64,000 nucleotides of DNA from Vigna angularis (GCF_016808095.1 NC_068974.1:62001-126000); one strand, 5' to 3'. Positions 34,401-50,949 are shown, counted from the first letter of the stretch. The notes: generated from the letters alone by a model not told the origin. Program-made: numbers and translations.

Positions 34401-35511
34401 GCATCGATCTCTATATGGCCTCAAGCAATCCCCACGTGCTTGGTTTGGAAAGTTTAGCTCCATTGTTCAAAAATTTGGGCTAAAACGCAGTGAAGCAGAC
34501 CATTCAGTTTTTTATTGTCATTCTTCTCTCGGGAAATGTGTTTACTTAATAGTATATGTTGATGATATTGTCATTACAGGAAATGATGCTGTTGGAATAT
34601 CTCAACTAAAAGAGTACTTGTGTAGACATTTTCAAACCAAGGATCTTGGAAGTCTCAAATATTTCTTAGGCATTGAAGTAGCGCAATCAAAAGATGGAGT
34701 TGTAATCTCCCAAAGGAAGTATGCTCTTGATATATTACAAGAAACAGGCATGATTGATTGTAGACCGGTAGACAGTCCCATGGACCCAAACCAGAAATTA
34801 AGGACAGAAGAAGGTGAATTATTCTCCGATCCAGAGAGGTATAGGAGGCTGGTTGGCAAACTGATTTATCTCACTATTACAAGGCCAGATCTATCCTTTG
34901 CAGTTGGAGTGGTTAGTCAGTTCATGAAGGCTCCATGTATTGACCATTGGAATGCTCTCATTCGCATTCTAAGGTATGTAAAGAAGGCTCCCGGGCAAGG
35001 ATTGTTATATGAAGATAAAGGAAGCATTCATGTCTCTGGGTATTGTGATGCAGATTGGGCAGGTTCACCTATTGATAGACGGTCTACAACAGGATATTGT
35101 GTTTTTCTGGGAGGAAACATTATTTCATGGAAAAGTAAGAAACAGAATGTAGTAGCTCGATCAACCGCGGAAGCCGAGTATAGGGCAATGGCATCACTAA
35201 CATGTGAACTTATATGGGTGAAACAATTCCTTCAAGAGGTTAAATTTTGTGACATCCATACTATGAAGATGTATTGCGACAATCAAGCTGCTCTCCACAT
35301 TGCATCAAATCCAGTGTTTCACGAGAGGACTAAACATATAGAAATTGATTGTCATTTTGTTCGTGAAAAGTTGTTGACCAAAGAAATATGTACTGAGTTT
35401 ATTGGGTCAAACGATCAACTCGCAGATGTATTGACCAAGTCATTAAGGGGTCCTCGGATTGAGTTTATTTGTTCCAAGCTTGGTACATACAATTTGTATG
35501 CTCCAGCTTGA
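31411..35511 (+). CDS. Ty1/copia Gag-Pol polyprotein, intact
   Basis: 1366 codons without interruption. Gag begins near LNGKNYLSWSAAVEMWFLG, with one zinc knuckle CTYCKRMGHTQENC (about 235-248). Protease: WVIDSGASDHISG (about 316). The GAG-pre-integrase zinc region includes LHDRLGHPHLSKL. Integrase core: HSDIWGPS (about 500), LRSDNAKEY and a later E in QQNGIAERKNR. Reverse transcriptase: GCRWVYAVK, FLHGDLEEEVYMEQPPGF, and YVDDIVITG near 1048. RNase H: YCDADWAGSPIDRRS (about 1211) and STAEAEYRAM. The order protease-integrase-RT-RNase H is diagnostic of Ty1/copia. With near-identical LTRs this copy could be autonomous. Confidence 0.95.
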   Translation: MASGSTLSFSGSPSITSEKLNGKNYLSWSAAVEMWFLGQGHYDHLERDGSHVPTEKADQWKQADFQLCALLWQSVEPKLFVSLRAFKTCHSFWKKAQSIYANDIQRLYDTTNKLASLKMADHDMVSFMTEAQSAVEELRMFLEVDPLEDIKKKLDKFYMVLILRALHPDFDHLRDQLLTSHEVPSMETLTTRLLRVPVSQTQEAHELVEPSVMVATRGRGGRGTRGGGRGRTQCTYCKRMGHTQENCYSLHGFPSKTANISKTETSTLKTETSTSMFFEDEYQEYLRLKSNSLAQPSQSPNTSTACVSQSMECQNSWVIDSGASDHISGNTSLFSSISFREKPHFITLANGSKTSSKGVGHVSLSPSLNLNSVLFVPNCPFNLISLSQLTKMLNCSITFDHKSFVIQERGSGRQIGEGYEAGGLYHFGSRPRVSCVAALNPKVLHDRLGHPHLSKLKKMCPELSGLQTLECESCQLRKHVRSSFPKRSQSICNSSFSIIHSDIWGPSRISSFGYRYFVTFIDEYSRCTWVYLMKNRSELLAIFTSFLNEIKNQFGQVIKILRSDNAKEYFSSSFSAILSSHGILHQSTCPHTPQQNGIAERKNRHLVETARTLLLGAHIPVHHWGDAILTACYLINRMPSSSLDNKVPFSILFPNDPLFHTSPRVFGCVCFVHDMSPGLDKLSARALKCVFLGYSRLQKGYRCYSPETKKYYMSANVTFFEQTPYFSPSVQDVSILQQVLPIRMVESNSSTVSVIPSHDHNPSTPVSPHTKIIPHRAPMDSPPPQDNGESPTSDSSPSSPPPTPPGANDSAWPIALRKGTRSTRNPHPIYNFLSYHRLSPSYFSLLSSVSSVVIPKNVKEALDHPGWRQAMIAEMQALDHSNTWELVPLPPGKKVVGCRWVYAVKVGPDGEIDRLKARLVAKGYTQVYGLDYCDTFSPVAKMTTIRLFFAMAAIRHWPLHQLDIKNAFLHGDLEEEVYMEQPPGFVAQGESGMVCKLHRSLYGLKQSPRAWFGKFSSIVQKFGLKRSEADHSVFYCHSSLGKCVYLIVYVDDIVITGNDAVGISQLKEYLCRHFQTKDLGSLKYFLGIEVAQSKDGVVISQRKYALDILQETGMIDCRPVDSPMDPNQKLRTEEGELFSDPERYRRLVGKLIYLTITRPDLSFAVGVVSQFMKAPCIDHWNALIRILRYVKKAPGQGLLYEDKGSIHVSGYCDADWAGSPIDRRSTTGYCVFLGGNIISWKSKKQNVVARSTAEAEYRAMASLTCELIWVKQFLQEVKFCDIHTMKMYCDNQAALHIASNPVFHERTKHIEIDCHFVREKLLTKEICTEFIGSNDQLADVLTKSLRGPRIEFICSKLGTYNLYAPA

Positions 35512-35518
35512 GGGGGAG

Positions 35519-35739
35519 TGTTAGGATATTTATCCTATTTTATCATCATTATAGTGTGTCAAGGGTTACCCTATTTATCATGATTATATTATGTCTAGGA
35601 TTACCCTATTTATCATGATTATATTGTGTCTAGGGTTATCCTATTTATCATGTATTTGTGTATCAATTTATTCTTATAAATAGAAGATTGTGAGAGGGAT
35701 CAATCAAGCCCTCTAGAATTATTTTACAGTTTCAATCTT
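35519..35739 (+). repeat. 3' LTR of the copia element
   Basis: Matches the 5' LTR except one visible substitution (GGTTATCC for GGTTACCC). Confidence 0.9.
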
Positions 35740-37299
35740 AAGTAAGTCTAACTTATTTAATATGTCATGGTGTGAATTAGTTTTGGAATGAAAACTGGTG
35801 ATATAACTAGGTGTATAAAGGAGTTTAAAAGAAATCTAGATGTTTGATGATGTTTTTTATCTTGGCCGAGAAATTATGAATATTTGGGGTTTGTGTTTGG
35901 AGCTAAAACAACAAATATAAGTTTGGGTACGTTTTTAACACTTGTTAAAATCTGATAAAGGAAAATAGGAATATGGTTTAAATTCTGTTTTGAATATTTA
36001 AGAACAGTGAATGAATTCTAGTATGCTTAATATTTGATGAACGTTGATTTTCTTTGTATGTAATTTGATATAGTATGGTTGGGATTTCTGGTCTGGAGCG
36101 TGTGGGTTTGCTGACATTAAATGTGATAATTATGTTTTGATAAAAGTGAGTAGAATAAGGTATTCTTTTCGGTGGGATATTAGATTGTAAGAAGTAATTG
36201 AGCTGGAAAGTAAAGGTATGGTATGATAATTGTTGTGCATGTTGGTATTTGTTTGGAATCAAGACCTAAACTCAGAGGAGGGATAAAAAAATAAAAAAAT
36301 TAAAGAAATTAAAGATATGTTATTCTGTGAGATTAATATATGAAATTGTAGTGAGTTACCTTCAATTATCGTGCAAATCGGAATTTGTTGAATTACTGAG
36401 TTTGGTATGTTACGAATGGTTACTTCAAAGAATATGCATGTGATCAAGTTAAACTAAATAATATGAACTGGTAGTGGAATGCTTGAACTCTGATAACTTG
36501 TTAAAGCTGAGAATGTAATAGTTCATGAGAGTGAGTTGGTTTTCTGCATAATAAGGGCTAAGAGCATTATAATGAACCTAATCTCTTGGAAATTGGAATG
36601 TTTCTATCTAAAAGAATGTTGTATTGAGTAAGCTGATATGCTTTACAATTTCCCAGAGGAGATTAATCAGGTGCACAACGAAAATATTTACCGAAACAGT
36701 GGGAGATTGAAGGTGACTGAGCAGTTCAGGCTAAAGAAAAGCAAGCGATTGGAGGAAGGCTAGCTGTTCAAACACGTCATGAGGTTAGTCTCTCGGTCCC
36801 AAAAATATTTACTCAAACAGGTTATTTTATTCAGACATTTATTTGTGTATCTAAAATTTGTAAGAGGATAAAAAAACTACAGAATTTTAAAAAGGTAATT
36901 TAAATAATTAAAATATTAGAATTTGAAATTTGTTAAGAAAATAAAGAATTTGAAAATCTCTTCTTTCTCTGGTGACAACCCTCGCTCACGCTCTCATACT
37001 AGCTCGCTCTCACACTAGCTCGCTCTCACTTCCCCCTCGCTCTCTCTCTATTACGCTGTCTAACCAAGTGGTTCATACCAGGTTCGTTCCTCATCTCTGC
37101 AGTCTAGGTTTAGTTTTTGATACGTTATTTTGTCTTTAGGTGTTTATTTCGTTATCTGATTTCATTGATTTCATGGATCTAGGGTTTCATTTTGTCATTT
37201 CATTTTCGTTTCAAGTTGCAATTTCGATTTATTTCTTGTTAACACTGTGCTGCCATGGGAGGCAATACTGTATTCTTTTCACTTTCTTAACTTTTTGCC

Positions 37300-37300
<1 letters not shown>
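35740..37300. other. AT-rich non-coding stretch upstream of CDC5
   Basis: No supported gene. It continues the sequence interrupted by the copia insertion at 30901. At 36960-37060 a CTCGCTCTCA-rich stretch may belong to the CDC5 promoter or an alternative leader. Confidence 0.4.
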
Positions 37301-42655
<5,355 letters not shown>

Positions 42656-43898
42656 GCTGGACACTTTGTAGCTGTTCTGAAAGTTTAAAGGGAGAGATAT
42701 TAGGACGGGTAGTTTCTCAGTTCAGATTTCAGTGGATGTTTAACTGAATAGATTGCATGGAGAGTGAGTCTTGCTACTTTTTTTTGAAGGCATATGAAGA
42801 TATCCATTCCTAGTTGAAGTTTGGAACATGTTATGATTCTGACATTAAGCTATGAGCATTGAGATATTTGCTCTCCCTTTTTTTTTGTTCTTTCAATAGT
42901 CGTCCCCTTTTTAGTGGATGTCGGCACTTTTATAAGAATGTTAAAGGATTTTATTTCAATGAATTAGACCTTAGAGCTAGTTACTATTGGAAGCTGTGTA
43001 CTGTTAAATTATTCATATTCATGGGTATCTGTAGGCAATAATAATCATATATAATGTTTAAAATGTGAATTGAAATGTATATGGTATAAGCACTAAAATG
43101 ATATTAGGAACCTATAGATCCTACATGCTCTTTTCCTTTCTGCCTATCAAAGGTAAATTTATCAGTTCCACTAGCCCTTTCCTTTCCCTGTATTTCCTCC
43201 CCTTTTTACTAACAACATTGATATCCTTTACCAAACACCATTTTCCATTGATACAACGTCTTCTTGATAGTACAATTCCTCCCAGATTGTTTTTTTCTTT
43301 GAATATAACATGAGTAGTATAGATTTACAGTTACCATAGTGTTTGCAACTTTTCCATGTAGCCATTATTTCTACAATGATGTGCAACCAAACACCACTAT
43401 TTCTTCCAAGCATGTAACATATATTCCTTTCCACACCTTCTAATCTAGTTTCTTATATGCAAAAAATCAATATTCTCACCTCCCTCCTCTTGGTTCTCCT
43501 TTCTAACCCTATAATATTATAGTCTAGAGGTTAAAAGTAGTAAATTTTCAATTTTAAAAGATTAGAAAATTGCAAAATTAAAACAAAGCTAATTTATTTT
43601 ATATATGATTCTTAAGATGATTATCACATTAAACACAACATATGTGATAAAAATATGGACATAGGCTTACATAATAATATAGTCCGTGTATTTGTTGTTT
43701 TTATTTAGTTAGTTTTTTTTAAATTAAGTTCTATTTTATGTTAAATTGATTTAATTGGGTCCTTTGCATGATATTTATATAAAAGACGTTAACAAAATCA
43801 TTTCAAATGTCATTGTAGTTTTTTTTTAATCTTTTTTGTACTTTTTTTTAACAATAAGATTTTTTTCTTCATTCTTGAATTCTATTAGAGATGATTCT
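42656..43898. other. CDC5 3' flank; no gene seen
   Basis: The first 0.3 kb is the likely 3' UTR. 43690-43800 resembles a decayed transposon end of the TTAATTGGGTCC type, but no partner was found. The rest is AT-rich. Confidence 0.4.
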
Positions 43899-44142
43899 TG
43901 TAACATCTCAAAATACAGTAATTACCATAAATCAGAATTAATTACATTTAACAGTAGAACAATGCAGTCTTTACACTAATAACAGGGTTCAAAAGCCGAA
44001 CGGCTTAAAGTACAGAGTTAAACGCAATTACAGCCGTATCGAAGGTCAGAACTACAAGAAACTAGGACGATCGACTTTACAAAATTAACTAGCCGAACGT
44101 CAGAACATAAAACTAACATCTAGCGATAAAGGAACGAGCGTC

Positions 44143-44216
44143 CTAAGGCTCGGATTTAACTTCCACTTTGATCAGGTTCTCTTCTTTAATCACAACCTCC
44201 AAGGTGGCCTCACCTT
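44143..44216 (-). other. Conserved acidic micro-ORF, LTR fragment F (short form)
   Basis: On the minus strand after GTGAGCAG: E-G-E-A-T-L-E-V-V-I-KEENLIKVEVKSEP, then TAG; 74 nt, the same short form as copies C and D. Confidence 0.5.
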
Positions 44217-44386
44217 CTGCTCACATCAACACGGATGATCATTGCAAAGACAGGACGAACGTACATAGACAATAGACAACACAAGGAAAACGAAAGGGTA
44301 AACTTATATAATTTAATTCATACATCAACATATACATTTAACATTTCAATTCACACAACATGTAACTTAGCATATAACATCATAAG

Positions 44387-44388
<2 letters not shown>

Positions 44389-44443
<55 letters not shown>
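44389..44443. repeat. (AT)n microsatellite
   Basis: About 55 bases of AT dinucleotide inside LTR fragment F, at the same place as the TA/TG run of copy B. Confidence 0.95.
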
Positions 44444-44448
<5 letters not shown>

Positions 44449-44611
44449 AGACAGACCGTCCGGACTGTATGAATCTATGTAGCTACAGGCGTCCTTGCAC
44501 CCGAGTGATGTAGTAACTGGGATACACTCAACAGCTGCCACTCGAGGTTAGTCCCCAAAGTACCCCTAAGGACTAGGACCTCCTGTCGTTCCCACACATG
44601 ACCTACCCCCT

Positions 44612-47161
44612 TGATGAGAGGGTCGCACCTCCCAACAAAAGTTGTGCATAAAAGAATGCAGTATAGACTAGGAAGTGACTCTTAGGTCGTCTCTCAAGGA
44701 CCAAATTGTGGTTCAGTCTCAGATCAAACACGTAGTGGGGAGGGTTTTGAAAATGTTTTTGTGATTCGAAAATGATGTAAATTAAGACTGGAAATTAAAT
44801 ACAACCAAACATAATTGAAAACAGTGAAATGAATTAACAAAGCGTGAATACCGAACGGTTTCTAAAATAAGTGAGGAAATTGGAAATGCAAGAAGATAAA
44901 GAAACTGAACAGAACAAACAACATGATAACAGTAAATTAAACATTCCTAAAGCCAAAACTAATTTAAATGTATTAGAGAAATAAGAGAAAGGAATTCAAA
45001 ACTATTAAAATGCAATGATGAGCTAAAAAAATTAAATGCACTTTGTAATCATCTAGATGAAGTACATCCATCATTGAAACGACATCAAAAACAATGCATG
45101 AACAGTAAAGGAATCAAACGTGGCAAATGAAATAAACTAAACAAGTAAACTACTCCAAGCTGGAATAAAAAATTGAAAACACCTAACGCAAAATGAATCA
45201 GCGTTTCTCTCAAATAACCGTGCAGCTGTGTGCTTCACTTCTTCCAACTCCATTCTGCAAAGTATTAACTCAAAAAAAAAAACCTTTCTCCATGTTTGCT
45301 TCCAGCCGTACCAAGCAATTCCATTTCACCTAACCTACTTCTTCATTATATGAAAGCAAAAGAAATGCGCACGCTCCTTCCAGTAGCCGTGACACCTACT
45401 CCAATCTAATTCCTATCTTCATTTTTTTTATCCACCACCGTATGTGCCATTCTTCTAGACATCCTTTTTCCTTACCTTTATCCACCTTCCCGTGCACCAT
45501 TATCTACTCCCAGCCGTAGCCCTCCATGTGTACCATCATTCTCAATGCAGCACAAATGAAACAAAAGAGTAATAAATGAAATCAGCGTTCACTTCTTTGC
45601 TTCCAGCTGTAACCGTATGCACTGCTCCAACAAAATTAAAATGCACCTTTCATTCAATTAAAATTTAAACAAACATTCCTAATAAATCCAGCACTTGCAG
45701 AATGAAAGTAGCATAATGAGTGCCTATTTTATCTAAACTGAAAATCAAACTAAAAGGGTGCTCTAGAATTCTCCACCAAGACCGTGTGTCTTCAAGCTAG
45801 CCGTAATCCATCTCTCCCTGCTCTACGTGCTACCACCCTCCTTCAAAGCAAAGATAACCAAACTAATAGGTGGCGGCTGGACCTCCAAGTGTGCACTGGA
45901 AAAAAAAAACCTTTCTCCCCTCCAACCGAGAGCTCTCGCTTCTTCCTCTCCTCTTCCTGGACCGTGAATCATTTTTTTCTTCCAGCACCACATTTTCACT
46001 TCTCTGCTGGACCGTGAGTGCTGCAGGCCGTGTGCACCCCTCCAATAACAAGCCAAAATCAATTCTTCATTTTCTCACTTCGTGACGGCTGGAACAGCTC
46101 CCTCTCCATCCCATGAGTTTTTACTTACTCCGTGCAGCCCACCATTTCTCTGGACCGTGTGCTTATTTCTGCTTCCAGCCGTGGGCTCCTTCTTTGCTGG
46201 ACGCTGGACCAGGCTCCTGCTGCCAATTTCTCTCCCAGCACCCCCTCAAATCCAAGTTGATGTTGTTGGACCTGGAACCAAGCTGCCGGATGCGTCTTAA
46301 TGTGGTGCAGTGCTGGACGTGGACCTCCAAGCCGCTGCTGGATTTGCTGGACGGCCAAGTGGCAGCTGGACCGCTTCTACTTTCTCCAATGCTGGACATC
46401 ATCCGTGTGAAAGCAGGTCGTGGGCCGCATGCGTGGAGTGTGAAGGCTGGATGTTGATGCTTCTCCACGTGTGCAGGCTGCTGGACAGCGCACCAAAGTT
46501 GTTTCCCGGACTCTCCACGCTAGGCCCAAAAACCCTTCAACTTAGTTGGCAGCTGCACCCCCTTCTACCAGCGTGCAGCCTCCTCCTTTTTTTTTTCTTT
46601 GGGCCGTGTGTGTTAAAATTGTTTAGCTAATTCCAAAATAATGTGCCGTGAGATGCACTTGTAAGGTGGTCCCCATTGGCCTTTTTGTTTAATTTGTTTC
46701 ATCTAACAAGTCTTGGGACATGCAAAAGTGTGGGGTCCGCGTGTGCTATTTTCACTTCAACAAATTCAGCACACTTGCATTTGGGAGTTGGACGTGAATT
46801 GCTTCTTTCCAGCATGTATCTCTTTCAATTTTTCTTCAATTTGATACAAGCAAAAACTATGTGTCTGTATGCTTTAGTAGATTCACACTTCCAGGACGTA
46901 GCATCCTTCCTCTCATGACCACCAAATGCCAAAATGAAGGTCACTTGATTTATCTTTAAGTCCCAACACATTTCCAAAATTTTTCCTACAATCAATGATG
47001 AAAATAATTAGCTCAAATAATTCAAATTAATTAAAATAAGAATTTTTGGTCAAATTAAGCACAATTAGCAAAAACGGAAAAATATCGGACATTTAAGCAC
47101 AATTTCCTGATTAATTCTAGCACACTAAACTAAGTGAAGTGAATAAAATATTGACTCATCA
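44612..47161 (-). repeat. 3' LTR of the gag-only element (2550 bp)
   Basis: In element orientation it starts TGATGAGTCAATATT and ends GACCCTCTCATCA, with a 7-bp terminal inverted repeat TGATGAG/CTCATCA. The adjacent internal sequence AGTGTGGTCTATTT takes the polypurine-tract position. The many GC-rich open frames at 45.8-46.6 kb are repeat content and I do not call genes. Confidence 0.8.
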
Positions 47162-48617
47162 AAATAGACCACACTTAGTCTTTTGCACTCCTGGGCAAAA
47201 TCAAGACGTAAATCAAGAAATAGTTCAAGGGACATCAAGGGTACGACACAAACTCAACACACAAAAAAGAAAGACTCACAAGGACCGAAACAAACAGAAT
47301 TACATAGTCCTCAGTAAATCTGGACAAAGAAAAGAAGTAGACAATATCCAACACAAAATCGAAGAAAACAGATATTCATGAAATTATCCAAGCACTTCAA
47401 GACATGGCAAAATGATCAATCAGCTCAAGAGGTGAATCAAAAGCAACAAAACCTCACAGATGCACTATCACTGTATCTCTCAAGTGTCTCAGGTAAAGAA
47501 TTTCAACTCAATGCACTCAAGAAAGCAAGCAACAATAGACTTGGCAAGCCTCTAATATCAACACTCAAAACATATGCATGTTCAAATCAAAAGGTCTTTT
47601 ATGGGTGAAATGGGGCCAAGGACAAGGGAGGATAAATATGGATGAGAAGCTACAAACCAAAAGAAATAGAGGAGCAATGGGGAACAAGTGTAAACACAGT
47701 TAACTCATACCCAAAACCTCTAATTCAATCCTCTTCTTGACTTCATTATTCACAAAAAAAATTTTTCTCATTTTTCTCTACTTTTTTTTTCCATCCTGTC
47801 TCTTTTCTTTTCTCTCTGTTTAGGACACAACTATAAGAGACAAGATACACAACATATTTACACACATAAAACAAGAAGAGGAACCAACCAGCCAATTCAT
47901 CAGAAACCCCAAGGAGACCACACTTGTTCCCAAAACACTTCCAAAGCTCCAAAATTCCCTAAGGTTAAGGTAATCATGGTTTTTCACTTAGGGCTAGCGT
48001 ATGAGCTTCAAAACAAAGAAATGAGGAAAGTATAGGCTCAAAAAGGGTTTTCAAAGAATCAGAGCAAGGTAAGCTTATTTGGCTAGAGAGGCTCAAAAAC
48101 AAAATTGCCTTTATCACTTCCAAACATGCATATCAATCAAGAATTATCAACAAGAGTCAAGCCAAGGCATATGTGCAAGCAATCAAGAGACATATCACAC
48201 ACAAGAAAGAACATCAAGTGGCTCAAATCTCACACAGGGTAATTTTGTCACAATCAATTCAACTCTCGCAAATCATAATCATCTTCCAAGCAGAGAAAAG
48301 CAAGGATTTCCAACCAATCAGAGTATCAATGAAGTGAAAGACATATTTACAACCTAAACAAAGTCCAGAAATCAAGAGAAACATGTAAAACTGTATACAA
48401 GACACGACAAAAATAACCTAGAAAAGAAAAAATTTAACCAAGAAAACAAAAACTAACAAAGAAAAATAAAAATCTCCCCCAATAGACAACACTTAAACTA
48501 CACAGTGTCCTCAATGTATCATAAGCATAAGATCAGAAATCATAACAGTCAACAGATCATGGACAAGTGTAATAAAAGTAGGGAAAGGGGGAGAAGAGAG
48601 AAAGAAAACTCCCCTGA

Positions 48618-50258
48618 TCATGGTGGCAGTTGCCAATTTTGGACTTTCAGGGAGATGTCTTCCACCACAGTATCCAGCAAGAAGGTTTTGAGGAAGAATT
48701 GCTTCATCCTCCAGATTTGATCTAGCAGGGAGATATCATCCACAGCTGGATCTAAGAAGAAGTGATTGTTGATGAGCAGGTTCAGCTGGTGCCTATTGAT
48801 CTTGAAGCTTTTGTCAGTGTGAGCACCTTTGTTGTCCATTGTGGGTGTTTGTTGATCAAATTCATTTGTACCTCCTGCAATAGGGTTAGTGCAATGTGGC
48901 TCTACAGAAATTTCATGCAGGGGTATAACACCCAATCCCAGTGTAACAGGCTGAACCTCAGATACATCCTCAGAACATGAATCAATCCCCAAATTAAAAG
49001 TAATATCAATAACATACTCAGATTCATATGCAGTGCATTGAGAATAAATATTCGGATGTGATATCAAAAAGTGGTTCTCATCATGCACAGAGGGAGAATT
49101 AAAAACATGCTCAGCAACAATATGATCATCAACGTAACTCTCAACAGCATAATCATGAACAACATAATCAAGAACATAATCATCACAGACATAATCATAC
49201 TGAGGTATGCTTACCTCCTCTTCCTTGAAGATTGGTAAAGTGTGGGAAGATGAAGGTGGTCTACCTGGTTCAGGATTACTGCTTATTTCTGCCTGCTCCT
49301 CAAAATAATCATCAGTCTCCTCAGGTGCAAGGGTAGGGACATAGGATGATGGGAAAGTAGATGGCACAGTAGTAAGCTCATGACTCTTCTCCCCATCTTC
49401 TATGTTGATGCCACTATCATCATCATCTGGAATCTGAACAGTCTGAAATGGTAACTCTGAATCTTGAGAATGTTCCTCAGTGAGTTGAGTGGCCATCTGC
49501 CCTATCTGATCAGTCATACTCTGAATGGCAGCTCCTATTTCTTGCTGGAACTGCATGTTCTCTTGCTGGAACTGAAAGTTCTGCATGGTCATCTGCTCCA
49601 ACAACTCCTTCAATGTAGGCTCAGAAGTAAAAGGCTGAGGAGTTATTTCGGCAGGAGCACTATACTGCTGACTCTCGTATTGCTGAACTGGTGGAGGCAT
49701 AAAAGTACTCTGGAATGGTGGTTCTTGATATTGATGCTGTGGAGCATCATACCATCCCAGGGTAGGGTCATTCCATCCAAGACCGTTGCTGTAAGCATAT
49801 TGCACAGGGGAAAATTTGTTCAGAAACTGATGCTCAAGATATCCCCAATCGGTAACGGATCTCAGAGGAAGAGAGTCTTTCCAATCCTTAGCTGCTCCTT
49901 GTAATGAATGCGGAAATGCACTCAAGAAAATGTAATCAAGAGGGACATCTGGAGGCTTCATTGAAGAGCACATGATGTGGAGCTCCTCCAAATGTCTGTG
50001 TGGGCATTCTCCTGCAAAACCATGAAACTTAGGCAGCAAATGTATCAGTCCAGGGGTGAGATCGCAATGTAAATCATCCTCCTTAAGTGAAACCGGCTCA
50101 CAAAGAGCACTCTCAGAAATTAGAGGATGAGTCATATTGTTCTCAACATAGAAATCAGCAGAATATGAATTACAATCAGAGTAACATGCAGAAGGAGAAT
50201 CATAATCAGAGGCACTAGCAAAACAAGCAGTATTCATGAAATCAAAATAGGTAGACAT
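48618..50258 (-). CDS. Truncated retrotransposon Gag (gag-only element)
   Basis: 546 aa. Residues about 65-150 match the Ty3/gypsy gag domain (LIHLLPKFHGFAGECPHRHL, SLQGAAKDWKDSLP, EHQFLNKFSP). The domain then breaks off into a proline/glutamine-rich region (WNDPTLGWYDAPQHQYQEPP), a coiled stretch PTLKELLEQMTMQNFQFQQE common in legume Athila/Tat-like gags, and an acidic tail. There is no zinc knuckle and no pol. The intact long frame in a non-autonomous element suggests recent mobility or selection on gag. Confidence 0.8.
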   Translation of the reverse strand: MSTYFDFMNTACFASASDYDSPSACYSDCNSYSADFYVENNMTHPLISESALCEPVSLKEDDLHCDLTPGLIHLLPKFHGFAGECPHRHLEELHIMCSSMKPPDVPLDYIFLSAFPHSLQGAAKDWKDSLPLRSVTDWGYLEHQFLNKFSPVQYAYSNGLGWNDPTLGWYDAPQHQYQEPPFQSTFMPPPVQQYESQQYSAPAEITPQPFTSEPTLKELLEQMTMQNFQFQQENMQFQQEIGAAIQSMTDQIGQMATQLTEEHSQDSELPFQTVQIPDDDDSGINIEDGEKSHELTTVPSTFPSSYVPTLAPEETDDYFEEQAEISSNPEPGRPPSSSHTLPIFKEEEVSIPQYDYVCDDYVLDYVVHDYAVESYVDDHIVAEHVFNSPSVHDENHFLISHPNIYSQCTAYESEYVIDITFNLGIDSCSEDVSEVQPVTLGLGVIPLHEISVEPHCTNPIAGGTNEFDQQTPTMDNKGAHTDKSFKINRHQLNLLINNHFFLDPAVDDISLLDQIWRMKQFFLKTFLLDTVVEDISLKVQNWQLPP

Positions 50259-50343
50259 GGAAAAAGAAGAATACTAAAAATCACGAAACAAATAAAACAC
50301 AACACATTTATACATGCAACACGCACACACAAAACAGAACATT

Positions 50344-50370
50344 ACATCACATCACATCACATCACATCAC
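50344..50370. repeat. (ACATC)n microsatellite
   Basis: About five units in the leader between primer site and gag of the gag-only element. Confidence 0.9.
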
Positions 50371-50430
50371 AAGACAAGACAAAACACAACACACACAAAC
50401 ACAACAAAAGACCTAAGACCGAACCGTTGG

Positions 50431-50448
50431 TCCCCGGCAACGGCGCCA
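50431..50448 (-). other. Primer-binding site, Asp tRNA
   Basis: On the minus strand TGGCGCCGTTGCCGGGGA, three bases after the LTR end, is complementary to the 3' end of plant tRNA-Asp. Confidence 0.85.
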
Positions 50449-50463
50449 TTTTGATGAGAGGGT

Positions 50464-50945
50464 ATTCTCATTTAGGCCCTGTTTGTTTAAGTAACTTACA
50501 TCGTTTATGTTAATTTTAATATGTAGCGTTTAGCACTCTTTACATTTATCCTAGATGGTTTAATCTTTGTTAGATCTATTTAGATTAGACCCTTTGTTAG
50601 AGTTCCTTATAGCGTTTAGGATATTTAAGTTATAACGTTTAATGCTTTTTATCTTACACGATTCAAATTATTAGACGCTATTTCATTTAGAAATTGTGTT
50701 AATCTTTAAAACAAGGTTTACTTAGATGATCTTGTCTTAACTTTAGTCCTCGCTTTTATAGCAAAATCATAAATCAGTCCCTTCATTTTATTTTATTTTT
50801 TTGTCTTATTTTGGTCCCTAATGTAGAAAGTTTGATGCAATACGGCCCTTACCGTAAAATTAGCCAAATGGTGTTAAATAATCAATGACGAGGCATTCTG
50901 TCATGGATTTTTAAAATGACATGACTTAATAAAAGTTTATGATAT
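50464..50945. other. Unclassified AT-rich sequence with a transposon-end-like block
   Basis: At 50750-50900, TCAGTCCCTTCATTTTATTT, TTGGTCCCTAATGTAG and a GTTAAATAATCAATGACG block resemble the terminal repeats of legume MULEs. I find no inverted partner nearby. Confidence 0.35.
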
Positions 50946-50949
50946 GGAA

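Larger units (their letters stand above)
30902..35739 (+). mobile_element. Complete Ty1/copia retrotransposon
   Basis: Short direct LTRs of 221 bp (30902-31122 and 35519-35739) differ by one base that I can see. Between them lie a Met-tRNA primer site (31127), a GC-rich leader, one unbroken polyprotein and a polypurine tract (GAGGGGGAG) just before the 3' LTR. The flanks share AAGT on both sides, but the exact LTR end is ambiguous by a few bases because the internal sequence also continues AAGT. Confidence 0.93.
43899..44611 (-). mobile_element. Gypsy LTR fragment F, inverted
   Basis: Reverse-complement copy of the right third of the family LTR. On the plus strand it begins TGTAACATCTCAAAATACAG (the LTR end inverted) and runs to ACCTACCCCCT, where it is cut by the next LTR element. 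It includes the micro-ORF and an (AT)n run. Confidence 0.8.
44612..50463 (-). mobile_element. Non-autonomous, gag-only LTR retrotransposon, 5' LTR almost absent
   Basis: On the minus strand the order is a 12-bp stub of the 5' LTR end (50463-50452), an Asp-tRNA primer site, a leader, a truncated gag, about 1.4 kb of non-coding DNA, and a complete 3' LTR (47161-44612). No protease, RT or integrase motif is present, so any movement would need another element's enzymes. This fits the gag-only (TR-GAG-like) class. The sequence right of 50463 does not resemble the 3' LTR, which indicates 5' truncation. Confidence 0.8.

Noticed and set aside
45784..46630. Several overlapping open frames on both strands in a GC-rich block
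   Set aside because: They lie inside the 3' LTR of the gag-only element, have low-complexity proline/serine/leucine content, and show no codon-level or domain support.
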